A stretch of 45,297 nucleotides of DNA from Candidatus Sulfotelmatobacter sp. (GCA_035498555.1 DATKAB010000107.1:1-45297); one strand, 5' to 3'. Shown: positions 33,143 through 41,525, counted from the stretch's first letter. Program-made: numbers and translations. Notes: generated from the letters alone by a model not told the origin.

Positions 33143-34488
33143 GATTTCTCCTCGAGCCGTTCTCGGGCGCGGGCCGCGAGAGTCAGCACCCGGACCCGGG
33201 CTTCGCCAAGGCTCGCCGCTTCGGCGGCGTCCTGCGTGAGGAAGCTCTGGAACTCGGGCCGCAACGCGATGGCCGCGTCCACCACGCGATCGGCCCCGGG
33301 TTTGTAGGCGCCCACCGCGATCAGGTCCTCATGCGACTTCCAGGCCGCTTCGAGCCGCAGCATGAGATTGGCGGCGTCGAGCAATTCGCGATCGGCGACG
33401 GCGTCGCGGACGCGGCTCACGCTGTCGAGCACGTCGATGGCCGGAAAGTGCTTGGCGCTCGCCAGCCGCCGCGACAGCACGATGTGGCCGTCGAGGATGG
33501 CGCGCGAGGCGTCGGCGATCGGCTCGCTGAAATCGTCGCCCTCCACCAGCACCGTATAGAGCCCGGTGATGCTGCCGCTGGCCGAGGTGCCGGCCCGCTC
33601 GAGCAGGCGCGGCAGGGCCGCGAACACCGACGGTGTATAGCCCTTCGTGGTCGGCGGCTCGTTCACTGCCAGACCGATCTCGCGCCACGCCATCGCGACG
33701 CGGGTGATCGAGTCCATCATCAGCAGCACGTTGCGGCCGGCGTCGCGGAAGTACTCGGCGATCGCGGTGGCCACCAGCGCGCCGGTGGCACGCACCACCG
33801 CCGCCTGATCGCTGGTCGAGACCACCACCACCGATCGCGCCAGGCCATCGGCGCCCAGGTCGCGCTCGAGAAATTCGCGCACTTCGCGCCCGCGCTCGCC
33901 CAGCAGGGCGATCACGTTGATGTCGGCGGTGGCGTGGCGGGCGATCATGCCGAGCAGCACGCTCTTGCCCACACCGCTGCCGGCCATGATCCCGATGCGC
34001 TGGCCCTGGCCCAGGGTCACCAGCCCATCCAGGGCGCGGATGCCGGTGCCGAACGGCGTGTGGATGCGGGGCCGCTCGAGCGGTCCGGGCGGCTCCGCGA
34101 ACAGCGGGCAGCGCCGCGTCGGCCCGAGCGGCCCGCGGCCGTCGATCGGGCGGCCGAGCCCGTCGAGGATGCGCCCGACCAGCCCCTCTCCCGCGTCGGC
34201 CTCGAAGGCGTGGCCCATCGGCACCACGCGTGCGCCGGGGTGAACGCCCTCCAGTTCGCCGAGCGGCATCAGCAGCACGCCGCGCTCGTGGAAGCCGGCG
34301 ACCTGCGCGAGGATCCCCTGATCGGCGTCGAGCTCGATACGGCACAATTCTCCGACGGCGACCGGCAGCGAGGCCGCCTCGACGACCTGGCCGATCACGC
34401 GGTTGACGCGCCCGCACAGGAGCGCCGGCGGCAGTTCCTCGAGCAGATCGAGAGCGCTCACCAGGCGGATCGGGTCGTGCTCAGTCAT
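33139..34488 (-). CDS. fliI: Flagellar export ATPase FliI
   Basis: FliI (449 residues) is the F1-beta-like ATPase of the export apparatus. Walker A 'MAGSGVGKS' is at 168-176. Further landmarks are 'TADINVIALLGERGREVREF', 'YFRDAGRNVLLMMDSITRVA' (Walker B), 'EPPTTKGYTPSVFAALPRLL' and 'LDSVSRVRDAV'. It overlaps fliH by eight bases and fliJ by four. Confidence 0.96.
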   Translation of the reverse strand: MTEHDPIRLVSALDLLEELPPALLCGRVNRVIGQVVEAASLPVAVGELCRIELDADQGILAQVAGFHERGVLLMPLGELEGVHPGARVVPMGHAFEADAGEGLVGRILDGLGRPIDGRGPLGPTRRCPLFAEPPGPLERPRIHTPFGTGIRALDGLVTLGQGQRIGIMAGSGVGKSVLLGMIARHATADINVIALLGERGREVREFLERDLGADGLARSVVVVSTSDQAAVVRATGALVATAIAEYFRDAGRNVLLMMDSITRVAMAWREIGLAVNEPPTTKGYTPSVFAALPRLLERAGTSASGSITGLYTVLVEGDDFSEPIADASRAILDGHIVLSRRLASAKHFPAIDVLDSVSRVRDAVADRELLDAANLMLRLEAAWKSHEDLIAVGAYKPGADRVVDAAIALRPEFQSFLTQDAAEAASLGEARVRVLTLAARARERLEEKS

Positions 34489-35104
34489 GGATCAGCCTTT
34501 CGCACCACTGGCGCAGCACCACGTCGAGCCGGCCGTCCACCAGTCGCGCGTGGCTCTCGACCCGGCAGTCGCCGCGCGGGAGCGTCGGGTCCGGGGCCCA
34601 TTCGACGTGCGTGGCGGCGCCGCCCGGCGCGAGCGGGCCCGATTCCTTCAGTACCTTGAGGTCGTCGGGATGCAGGCGAACCTCGATCGGCGCCTCGTTG
34701 GGCAGCATCGAGATCGCGCGCTCGACCAGTGCGATGACGCGCTCGGGCTTCAAGGCCAGTTCTTCGGCGAGAATCCGCCGCGCCACCGCCAGCGCCAGCA
34801 CGCGCACCGCGTCGGAGCGCTCGCTCGCGAACACGCCCTCGATGCGCTCGAGGCGCTCCGCCGCCCGCTGCAGGGCCTGCAGCACCGGGCGGACGTCCTC
34901 GGCCGCGATGCGCTCGCCCTCGCGCACGCCATCCTGATAGCCGCGCGCATAGCTCTCGGCGTCCCTGTCCGGCGGCGGGAGGACGGCGCGGCTCTGCCAC
35001 GCCGGCGGCGACCAGCGCCCGTCGTCCGCGACCTCGCCGTCGGCCTCGGCGGACCGTCCGAGCGTGGGCAGCGACAGTGCGCCGATTTCGTCAGACGACG
35101 GCAT
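34481..35104 (-). CDS. fliH: Flagellar export regulator FliH
   Basis: FliH (207 residues) binds FliI and docks it at the C-ring. The opening, 'SYARGYQDGVREGERIAAED' at about residues 50-70, holds the small-residue helix repeat. The C-terminal part has 'LALAVARRILAEELALKPER', 'IEVRLHPDDLKVLKE', 'LPRGDCRVESHARLVDGRLD' and 'VVLRQWCERL', the V-ATPase subunit-E-like domain. It overlaps fliG at its start by 14 bases. Confidence 0.9.
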   Translation of the reverse strand: MPSSDEIGALSLPTLGRSAEADGEVADDGRWSPPAWQSRAVLPPPDRDAESYARGYQDGVREGERIAAEDVRPVLQALQRAAERLERIEGVFASERSDAVRVLALAVARRILAEELALKPERVIALVERAISMLPNEAPIEVRLHPDDLKVLKESGPLAPGGAATHVEWAPDPTLPRGDCRVESHARLVDGRLDVVLRQWCERLIHD

Positions 35105-36119
35105 CGTCGCCCCCCTGGCCTTCGATGGTGATCTCGCCCGCCTGGGCCAGCGAGCGCACGCTTTCGATGATGCGGGCGTGCGCGGTCTCGACGTCTTTGA
35201 CGCGCGTGGGCCCCAGCATCTCGATCTCCTCGTCGAGCGCCGCCGCGGCCCGCTCCGACATGGCCTTGCGGATGTGCGCCTTGAGCTCGTCGCTCGCCAC
35301 CTTGAGCGCGGTCGCCAGCTCCTTGGTGTCCACTTCGCGCAACACGCGCTGCATGCCCTTGGGATCGACGCGCAGCAGATCCTCGAAGGTGAACATCAGA
35401 TTGCGAACGCGCGCCGCGAGATCGGAGTCGCGCTGCTCCAGGGATTCGAGGATCGAGCGCTCGAGCGACTCCCCGGCGCGATTGAGCAGCCGCGCCATGC
35501 GGCTCGCGCCGCCTTCGCCGCGCCCTTCCTCGGTCGGCCGCGGTTCGACGCGCTTCATCAGCGTCTGTTCCACCAGCACCAGCGTGGCCGGCGACACCGG
35601 CCCCATCGCCGCCACGCGCCACGCGACTTCGTTGGCCCGTTCCGGCTCGAGCGCGCGCAGCAGGCTCAGCGCCTGATGATCGTCGAGATGCGCGAGCACC
35701 AGCGCGATGGTCTGCGGATGTTCGTCGCGCAGCAGGCCGGCCAGGGTCTCGGAAGCCGCGCGCCGCAGGCGCCCGAGTCCCGATTCGTTGCCGGCGTTGA
35801 CGCGCTCCATGATCGGCCGCGCCTTCGCGGCGCCCAGCGCCTGGTCGAGCACCCGCTGCGCGTAGGCCGGCCCGCCCTTCAGCGTGCCGGTGCCGCCGCG
35901 TTTCGACGCGTCGCGGAACTCCTCGACCACCGAACGCACCAGCTCCGGGTCGGGCGAAGGCATGCCGGCGATCTCGCGGCTGACGCGCTCGACCTCATCG
36001 GGCGAGAGCTGCTGCAGAATGCGCGCCGCGCCCTGCGGCCCGAGGGCGATGCAGAGCACGGCGCACTTCTGAGGCCCGCTCAGGGATTCGCGGCGGGTGC
36101 GCGCGGCGGCGGCCATCAC
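35091..36119 (-). CDS. fliG: Flagellar switch protein FliG
   Basis: FliG (342 residues) couples stator to rotor. The N-terminal 'SGPQKCAVLCIALGPQGAAR' fits the FliF-binding domain, the middle domain contains 'DEHPQTIALVLAHLDDHQAL' (EHPQ region), and the C-terminal domain has 'MFTFEDLLRVDPKGMQRVLR', 'KAMSERAAAALDEEIEMLGP' and 'TRVKDVETAHARIIESVRSL' with the charged torque residues. It overlaps the fliF stop by four bases. Confidence 0.96.
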   Translation of the reverse strand: MMAAAARTRRESLSGPQKCAVLCIALGPQGAARILQQLSPDEVERVSREIAGMPSPDPELVRSVVEEFRDASKRGGTGTLKGGPAYAQRVLDQALGAAKARPIMERVNAGNESGLGRLRRAASETLAGLLRDEHPQTIALVLAHLDDHQALSLLRALEPERANEVAWRVAAMGPVSPATLVLVEQTLMKRVEPRPTEEGRGEGGASRMARLLNRAGESLERSILESLEQRDSDLAARVRNLMFTFEDLLRVDPKGMQRVLREVDTKELATALKVASDELKAHIRKAMSERAAAALDEEIEMLGPTRVKDVETAHARIIESVRSLAQAGEITIEGQGGDDAVV

Positions 36120-37579
36120 GTCTCCGCCAGCCAGGCGCGGACGACGTCGGCGGTCAGCTCGCCGTTGCCCCCGCCGTTTCCATCACCGGGAAGCCGGGGC
36201 CGGGCCGGGCCCTCGAGCGCCGGATTCGCGCCCTCGGTCGCCGCGGTCGCGCTCGAGGGGGTCGCGCTCGCGCCCTTGGCCGATCCCATGCCGCGGAGTC
36301 CGGCCATGGCGACCAGCAGCACCGCCACGATCGAGACCACGCTCACCGCCGGGCGGCTGGCGCGCTCGACCACCTGCATCACGTCCACCTTCGGCGCGTT
36401 GGGTGTCACGCTACCGGCCGAAACAGTGGCCGCGACCGCGCCGAAGGGCACCGCCATCACGCTGACGCGATCCCCCCGCGTGCTGTCGGCGCCGACCGCG
36501 TCGCGCACCAGGCCTTCGAGCTGCGCCAGCTGCACCCCGCTCTTCGCGCGCAGCTGATCCAGCGACTTGGAATCCACCAGCACCGCGACCGTCAGGCGCT
36601 TCACGTTGCCGACCGCGTTGCTGCTCTTCTCCACCTGTCGGGAATTCTGGTACGCGTTGCTGACGATGGTCTGCGACTCTGGACTGCCATTGGCGCCGGC
36701 CTCGCTGCGCTGCTCGGTCTGCAGCACCTGGCCGTCGGGGTTGTAGGTCTCGGTGGTGCGATCGACCTGATTGAAGTCGAGCTCGGCGTTGACGCGCGCG
36801 CGCGCTCCGCCGATGCCGACCACGGTGGCCAGCAGGTCCTCGACTTTTTCTTCGAGCCCTTGCTCGACCGAGCGCTGCACCTCCATCTGCCGCGAGCTCA
36901 TCGCTTCGGCGGAACCTTCGGTCGCAGGAACGGACAAGACCTTGCCGGCGTCGTCCATCACCGCCACGTTCTCGGCCGAGAGCTGTTCGACGCTGTTGGC
37001 CACCACGTACACCACACCCTGCACGGTCTCGCGTGATAGCTCGGCGCCCGGCTTCAGGTGAAGCACGACCGAGGCCGAGGCGGGCCGCTCGAGCCGCCGC
37101 AGCGGGCTCGATACCGGCATCACCAGATGGACCTCGGCGCGGTCGACGCCGCGAATCGTGCCGATGGTGCGCGACAGTTCGCCTTCAAGCGCGCGCTGGA
37201 AGGTGACGCGCTGCGTGAAGTCGGTCATGCCCCACGACGGCTTGTCGAACAGCTCGAGGCCGGGCTTGCCGCTCGCCGGCAGCCCTTCCTTGGCGAGCGC
37301 GACCCGCGCGGCCGCGACGTCCGAGACCGGCACCATCACCTCGGTGCCTCCGCCGCCCAGCCGGTAGGGGATGTCCGACTTGCGAAGGTGCTCGGCCATG
37401 TCGCCGGCTTCCTTGAAATCGAGATCGCGATAGAGCGTGACGTAGGTGGGCGCGGCACCCCAGCGACCGACCCACGCGATCGCCGCGACCGCCACCACGG
37501 CGGCGCCGATCACCAGGAGCCGGCGGCCCATGTCCATTCGCTGGAAGCTGCCGACGAGATTGGATCCGGGAGCGCTCAT
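36116..37579 (-). CDS. fliF: Flagellar MS-ring protein FliF
   Basis: FliF (487 residues) builds the MS ring in the inner membrane. Transmembrane helix 1 is at about 20-40, and the periplasmic ring-building motifs include 'LYRDLDFKEAGDMAEHLRKS', 'LFDKPSWGMTDFTQRVTFQR', 'ALEGELSRTIGTIRGVDRAE' and VHLVMP. The C-terminal transmembrane helix is about 421-440, and the cytoplasmic FliG-binding tail ends in 'LTADVVRAWLAE'. It is on the short side for the family (often 520-570). Confidence 0.95.
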   Translation of the reverse strand: MSAPGSNLVGSFQRMDMGRRLLVIGAAVVAVAAIAWVGRWGAAPTYVTLYRDLDFKEAGDMAEHLRKSDIPYRLGGGGTEVMVPVSDVAAARVALAKEGLPASGKPGLELFDKPSWGMTDFTQRVTFQRALEGELSRTIGTIRGVDRAEVHLVMPVSSPLRRLERPASASVVLHLKPGAELSRETVQGVVYVVANSVEQLSAENVAVMDDAGKVLSVPATEGSAEAMSSRQMEVQRSVEQGLEEKVEDLLATVVGIGGARARVNAELDFNQVDRTTETYNPDGQVLQTEQRSEAGANGSPESQTIVSNAYQNSRQVEKSSNAVGNVKRLTVAVLVDSKSLDQLRAKSGVQLAQLEGLVRDAVGADSTRGDRVSVMAVPFGAVAATVSAGSVTPNAPKVDVMQVVERASRPAVSVVSIVAVLLVAMAGLRGMGSAKGASATPSSATAATEGANPALEGPARPRLPGDGNGGGNGELTADVVRAWLAET

Positions 37580-37586
37580 CGCGGGC

Positions 37587-37895
37587 TCACTGGGTGTTCA
37601 TCACCGCGCGATAGGCGTCGGTGAGCTTGTTGCGCAACTCGACCAGCAGCTGCAGCGAGATCTGCGCTTCCTCGCTGGCCGCCATCACCTGGTGGAGATC
37701 GACGGGTTCGCCGCGAAGGAACGATCCGATCAGCTGCTGCGCGTCGTCCTGCATGCCGCTGGTGTCGTTGATGACCTTCTTGAACACGTCGCCGAACGAC
37801 TCGGTCTGCCGATCGGTCAGATCGAGCTTCTGGGTCGCGCGATCGAGCTCGAGAGCGCGTGGTGAGACGAATTCGGATCGGATCGGGGCGGTCAC
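37587..37895 (-). CDS. fliE: Flagellar hook-basal body protein FliE
   Basis: FliE (102 residues) links the MS ring to the rod. It has the family ending 'VDLHQVMAASEEAQISLQLL' followed by VELRNKLTDAYRAVMNTQ, and the preceding 'SFGDVFKKVINDTSGMQDDA' helix. It lies seven bases upstream of fliF and two bases behind the small unknown gene that separates it from flgC. Confidence 0.94.
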   Translation of the reverse strand: MTAPIRSEFVSPRALELDRATQKLDLTDRQTESFGDVFKKVINDTSGMQDDAQQLIGSFLRGEPVDLHQVMAASEEAQISLQLLVELRNKLTDAYRAVMNTQ

Positions 37896-37897
37896 GA

Positions 37898-38167
37898 TCA
37901 GCCCTTGAGGTCCACGCGCTGTCCGAGCGGCGCGGCGGTGCTGGGACTGGTCGAGGCGTTACGCGAATAGGTGAGCGGCCCGAGCGCTTCCATCTGCTGG
38001 AAGAAGTCGAGCTCCTCGGGCGTGAGCATGTCCATCAGCGACTGCGCGTGATGGGCGTGGTGATGCCCGTGCTTCGCGCCGGTGCGGTTCGGCGCAGCGG
38101 CACCGGGGGCATTCGCCGGCTGCAGCGGCACCGGTTGCGCGGTCTTGCCGATCGAGCTGAGTTCCAT
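37898..38167 (-). CDS. Small His-rich protein of unknown function between flgC and fliE
   Basis: An 89-residue protein I do not recognise. It starts at ATG 38167 with GGGAGAA upstream, and ends two bases before fliE. A disordered Pro/Ala-rich N-terminus leads into a His cluster (KHGHHHAHHAQS, about 33-44), then a helical, acidic 'LMDMLTPEELDFFQQMEALG' segment and PLTYSR, and a Ser/Thr/Pro tail. It lies in the tight flgB-flgC-fliE array, where normally nothing intervenes. It may be a rod-associated or export-associated accessory protein, and the His cluster may bind metal; both points are inference. Confidence 0.65.
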   Translation of the reverse strand: MELSSIGKTAQPVPLQPANAPGAAAPNRTGAKHGHHHAHHAQSLMDMLTPEELDFFQQMEALGPLTYSRNASTSPSTAAPLGQRVDLKG

Positions 38168-38183
38168 TCGCGTTTCTCCCGGA

Positions 38184-38594
38184 TCAGATGTCGAGTGCGC
38201 GGCGGAGCATGCTCTTCGCCGCCTGGAAGACGCTGGCGTTCGCCTCGAAGACGCGCCGGGCGATCATCAGGTCCACCAGCTCGTTGTTCATGTCCACGTT
38301 GGGGTACCGGACGTAGCCGTCGGCGTTGGCGTCGGGATGACCGGGGTCGTAGACCTCCTGCCCCGGTGTCTGGTCCTCGACGATCTTGATGCTGCCGCCG
38401 CCGTCGGCCACCGCCACCTCGCGCTTGTAGGGTCCGCCGTCGGGGGTGCGGGTGGTGCTGGCGTTCGAGATATTCTTCGCGATCACCTCGAGGAAGCGCT
38501 GCTGCGTGCTCATGCCGCTCGAACTGATGTCGAGCGGCTGGAGCATCTGGCGGATCGGGCGCGGCACGAGCGGAAACGACAGGCGATTAGCCAT
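38184..38594 (-). CDS. flgC: Flagellar proximal rod protein FlgC
   Basis: FlgC (136 residues) is a proximal rod subunit. It begins at ATG 38594, overlapping flgB by eight bases; a longer frame in flgB is spurious. Landmarks are 'MLQPLDISSSGMSTQQRFLE', 'VIAKNISNASTTRTPDGGPY' with KRE, and the C-terminal 'VDMNNELVDLMIARRVFEAN' followed by ASVFQAAKSML. The length is standard. Confidence 0.94.
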   Translation of the reverse strand: MANRLSFPLVPRPIRQMLQPLDISSSGMSTQQRFLEVIAKNISNASTTRTPDGGPYKREVAVADGGGSIKIVEDQTPGQEVYDPGHPDANADGYVRYPNVDMNNELVDLMIARRVFEANASVFQAAKSMLRRALDI

Positions 38595-38877
38595 TGCTGC
38601 CGCCCACCGCGGTGCGCAGTCGGTCGTAGGCCGCGCGCAGCAGATGCGCTTCGGCCTCGTAGCGGAGCTGATTGTCGGCGAGCTCCGCCATGTCCTTCTC
38701 GAGATCGGCCTGGGCGGCCTGCGAGCGCGCGAGATCGCCCGAGAAGTCAGCGTTGCTGCTGGCTTCACTCGCTCCCGCGACGCGGGCCGCGATCGATCGA
38801 TGCGAGGCAGTCGTCTCTTCGAGACCGCCGCGCAACATGGAGGTGACCGTATCGGGGCCAAACAGGCTTCTGAGCAT
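38587..38877 (-). CDS. flgB: Flagellar proximal rod protein FlgB, short divergent form
   Basis: A 96-residue protein in the flgB position. Residues 1-35 (MLRSLFGPDTVTSMLRGGLE) and the C-terminal helix 'MAELADNQLRYEAEAHLLRA' with AYDRLRTAVGG match the end of FlgB. It lacks most of the middle region (the ANNIANxxTPGYK rod motif is replaced by RSIAARVAGASEASSNADF), so it is shorter than the usual 125-140 residues. The ribosome site GGAGG precedes the ATG, and a sigma-54 element is 33 bases upstream. FlgB is the best assignment by position and C-terminus. Confidence 0.75.
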   Translation of the reverse strand: MLRSLFGPDTVTSMLRGGLEETTASHRSIAARVAGASEASSNADFSGDLARSQAAQADLEKDMAELADNQLRYEAEAHLLRAAYDRLRTAVGGSNG

Positions 38878-38909
38878 CTGTCCTCCGGACTGAGGGTCGC
38901 CGGAGGTCG

Positions 38910-38925
38910 AGCAAGCCGCGTACCG
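38910..38925 (-). promoter_or_regulatory. Sigma-54 promoter of the flgB operon
   Basis: The minus strand reads CGGTACGCGGCTTGCT with exact GG-N10-GC spacing. It matches the flgF operon element in 14 of 16 positions. It is 33 bases before the flgB ATG and downstream of the sigma-54 activator gene. Confidence 0.8.
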
Positions 38926-39066
38926 CTGAGCGCGCGGGACGCACCGCGGTTTGCGCCGCGGGAGCGAAGCAAATGGTGTGGCGCAACTTGAGTGAGGCGC
39001 CGGGGCTCGCGTGACGGCCCGATTCAGCGGCGTGCTGGAGCGATCACGGACGCTGCTTCGGCAGAA

Positions 39067-39098
39067 AGTTCCGGAGCAGCGGCGAACAGTTCCGGTGC
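39067..39098 (-). promoter_or_regulatory. Candidate enhancer repeats for the sigma-54 activator
   Basis: Two copies of the 11-mer AGTTCCGGNGC (39067-39077 and 39088-39098) are spaced 21 bp apart, two helical turns. They lie in the non-coding strip right behind the activator gene and about 140-185 bp upstream of the flgB -24/-12 element, where upstream activating sequences are expected. I did not find the same 11-mer before fliL or flgF. Confidence 0.4.
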
Positions 39099-39102
39099 TG
39101 CC

Positions 39103-40521
39103 CTAGTCGGCGCCGGGTTTGGGGTTCAGCTTGTTGCGCAGGGTGCGCTCGCTGATGCCGAGCAACTTCGCGGCCTGCGCGCGGTGTCCGCCGGTCGCGA
39201 CCAGCGCGCGCTCGATGGTCATGCGCTCGAGTTCGTGGAGATTGAGGGTCTCGGCGGCGGTGGCGGAGGCCGCGACGCCAGCCGGACTCGCGCCTGCGCC
39301 CGCCGTCGCTTCCACGCGGGGCGCAGGCCCGACGCCCGACGTCCGCAAGAACGCCGATCCCGGCGCCATCGGCAGCGGCTGAATCACCAGCCGCCCCCCC
39401 TTCTGCAAGATGACGGCGCGCTCGAGCGCGTTCGCCAGCTCGCGAATGTTGCCGGGCCAGGCGTGCTGGCGCAGCAGCGAAAGCGTCTCGAGCGGCACGA
39501 TCGGCGGCTTCATGCCGAGCTGACCGGAGAAACGGCGCACGAAGTGGTCCACCAGCGCCGGCAGATCCTCGAGCCGCTCGCGCAGCGGCGGCGTGTGGAT
39601 CGGCACGACGCTCAGCCGATAGAACAGATCGCGCCGGAAACGTCCGGCCTCGACCTCGGCGGTCAGGTCACGGTTGGTGGTGGCGATGAGCCGCACGTCC
39701 ACGCGCACGCTTTGACTGCCGCCGACCCGCTCGAACTCCTGCTCCTGGATGGCGCGCAGCAGTTTGGCCTGCAGGTCGAGCCGCATCTCGGAGATCTCGT
39801 CGAGCAGCAGCGAGCCGGCGTGAGCGCGCTCGAACGCCCCGGTGCTGCGCGTCGTGGCGCCGGTGAAGGCGCCGCGCTCGTGGCCGAACATGGCGCTCTC
39901 CACCAGGCCCTCGGGAACCGCCGCGCAATTGACGGTGACGAAGGGACCGTCGGCGCGTGGGCTCTGCTCGTGGATAGCGCGCGCGAACAGCTCCTTTCCG
40001 GTGCCGGATTCGCCCTCGATCAACACCGTGGCGCGCGTCGGCGCGACCGCGGCGATGGCGTCGAGCACCTTACGCAGCGCCGGCGACTCGCCGACGATCG
40101 CGCGCGTGCCCTGCAGGTCGGTCAGCTCCCGGCGATAGGCCTCGTTGGTGCGTTTGAGCCGATGGACCTCGATCGCCTGGGTCACCGCAATCCGCAAGGC
40201 TTCGGAGCGCAACGGCTTGGTAAGGTAATCGGCCGCGCCGCGTTTCATCGCGTCCACCGCCAGCTCGACGGTGGCGTACCCGGTCATCACGATGACCGGC
40301 GTCTCGATTCCTGCCTCACGAAGCTGCGCCAGCAAGTCGAGCCCGGTGGCATCGGGCATGCGGTAGTCGGTGATGATGAGCTCGAAGCTCTCGCGGCGCG
40401 CGAGCTCCAGAGCGTCGGCGACGCTGGAGGCGAGCGTGGTGGGATGGCCGAGGCTCCCGAGCACCTGCTCCAGAACCACCAGCACGCCCGGGTCGTCATC
40501 CACGCACAGGATGTGCGCCAT
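39103..40521 (-). CDS. Sigma-54-dependent flagellar response regulator (NtrC class; FlgR/FlrC/FlbD-like)
   Basis: A 472-residue activator with all three NtrC-class domains. The receiver (1-120) has the acidic pocket 'CVDDD', phospho-acceptor Asp52 in 'IITDYRMP', and Lys102 before Pro. The AAA+ domain has Walker A GESGTGKE (170-177), the sigma-54 contact loop GAFTGA (217-222) and Walker B LLLDEI (238-243). A Fis-type helix-turn-helix, 'GGHRAQAAKLLGISERTLRN', closes the protein after an Ala/Gly/Pro linker (about 385-425). All functional residues look intact. With three sigma-54 promoters on basal-body operons nearby, it is the probable class II activator; its kinase is not adjacent. The exact ortholog name is not resolved. 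Confidence 0.9.
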   Translation of the reverse strand: MAHILCVDDDPGVLVVLEQVLGSLGHPTTLASSVADALELARRESFELIITDYRMPDATGLDLLAQLREAGIETPVIVMTGYATVELAVDAMKRGAADYLTKPLRSEALRIAVTQAIEVHRLKRTNEAYRRELTDLQGTRAIVGESPALRKVLDAIAAVAPTRATVLIEGESGTGKELFARAIHEQSPRADGPFVTVNCAAVPEGLVESAMFGHERGAFTGATTRSTGAFERAHAGSLLLDEISEMRLDLQAKLLRAIQEQEFERVGGSQSVRVDVRLIATTNRDLTAEVEAGRFRRDLFYRLSVVPIHTPPLRERLEDLPALVDHFVRRFSGQLGMKPPIVPLETLSLLRQHAWPGNIRELANALERAVILQKGGRLVIQPLPMAPGSAFLRTSGVGPAPRVEATAGAGASPAGVAASATAAETLNLHELERMTIERALVATGGHRAQAAKLLGISERTLRNKLNPKPGAD

Positions 40522-40600
40522 TCAAGGCCTCCGACCGCTCGGAACGCGCGCCCGAGCGTTCGAGACGCGCGCGGCGCGAGGCTCGACCCCACGTTCCGGC

Positions 40601-40627
40601 TCAAGCCGTCGAGAATCTAGACGATAC
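40601..40627 (+). promoter_or_regulatory. Sigma-28 promoter of flgL
   Basis: TCAAGCCG, 11 bases, GACGATAC. The -10 half is close to GCCGATAA and the spacing is exact; the -35 half keeps TCAAG but loses TT. It ends 31 bases before the flgL ATG. Confidence 0.6.
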
Positions 40628-40658
40628 TGGAGGGGGTGTCACGGCTTGGAGGAACGCC

Positions 40659-41525
40659 ATGCGGATTTCCGATTTCACGATTCGGCAGACTTCGCTGCGC
40701 GACATTCAGAATCGCCTCGGCGACGTGGCCGGAGCTCAGGAGCGCGAAGTGACGGGCAAGCGCGTCGGCTCGATGTCCGACGCTCCCGCCGACGCGGCGC
40801 AGATCCTGACCTACGGCAGCCAGCTCCGCGACATGGCGGGCTATCAGCGCACCGGCACGCTCGCTTCCGCGCGCCTCCAGGCCGAGGATCTCGCGATCCA
40901 GTCGGCGCAGAAGCTGGTGCAGCAGGCCAAAGACCTGGCGGCGAGCGTGGTCAACACCTCGCCCACCGACCCGCTGCGCACGACGGTCGGGATCGAGCTT
41001 CAGTCGATCCACGATCAGCTGGTGGCGATCGGCAACACCAAGTTCGGAAACGAGTACCTGTTCGGCGGCGCGATCACCAACCAGCCGCCCTTCCTCGCCG
41101 ACGGCACCTACGTCGGTGACGACACGGTGCGCCGCGCGACCCTCGACGACGGCCTCACCATCGACCTCTCGCACCCCGGTGATTCGGTGCTCGGCTCGAC
41201 GTTCAACGCGCTCACCAGCCTGCAGGCGCAGATCGGCAGCGGCAACGCCAATGCCATCCAGACCTCGGTGACGGCGCTCGACGCCGCGCATCAGGATCTC
41301 CTGACCCGCGAGGCCGAAAACGCCACTCGCCAGCGCGTCGTGACCGACACCGCCACACTGCTCGCGCAGCGCTCGACGGACGTCGCCAACACTCGCGACA
41401 GCATCGCCAACGAGGATCCGGCCCAGGCCTCGGCCGAGCTGGTCACGGCGCAGAACGCGCTCGACCGCGCCTACGCGGTGATCGGCAAGGTGCTGCAGAG
41501 CAGCCTGCTCGACTACCTGCGGTAG
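40659..41525 (+). CDS. flgL: Hook-filament junction protein FlgL (HAP3)
   Basis: FlgL (288 residues) is the second junction protein, next to the filament. It has the flagellin-like N-terminus 'RISDFTIRQTSLRDIQNRLG' with 'EVTGKRVGSMSDAPADAAQI', the 'IGNTKFGNEYLFGGAITNQP' turn typical of FlgL, and the C-terminal helix 'QASAELVTAQNALDRAYAVI' with GKVLQSSLLDYLR. GGAGG precedes the ATG. It is separated from flgK, which sits at the far end of the locus on the other strand. Confidence 0.94.
   Translation: MRISDFTIRQTSLRDIQNRLGDVAGAQEREVTGKRVGSMSDAPADAAQILTYGSQLRDMAGYQRTGTLASARLQAEDLAIQSAQKLVQQAKDLAASVVNTSPTDPLRTTVGIELQSIHDQLVAIGNTKFGNEYLFGGAITNQPPFLADGTYVGDDTVRRATLDDGLTIDLSHPGDSVLGSTFNALTSLQAQIGSGNANAIQTSVTALDAAHQDLLTREAENATRQRVVTDTATLLAQRSTDVANTRDSIANEDPAQASAELVTAQNALDRAYAVIGKVLQSSLLDYLR

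Noticed and set aside
38446-38991. A 181-residue plus-strand frame opposite flgB and flgC
   Set aside because: It is antisense to rod genes and has no domain; the sigma-54 element in the same place explains the non-coding part.
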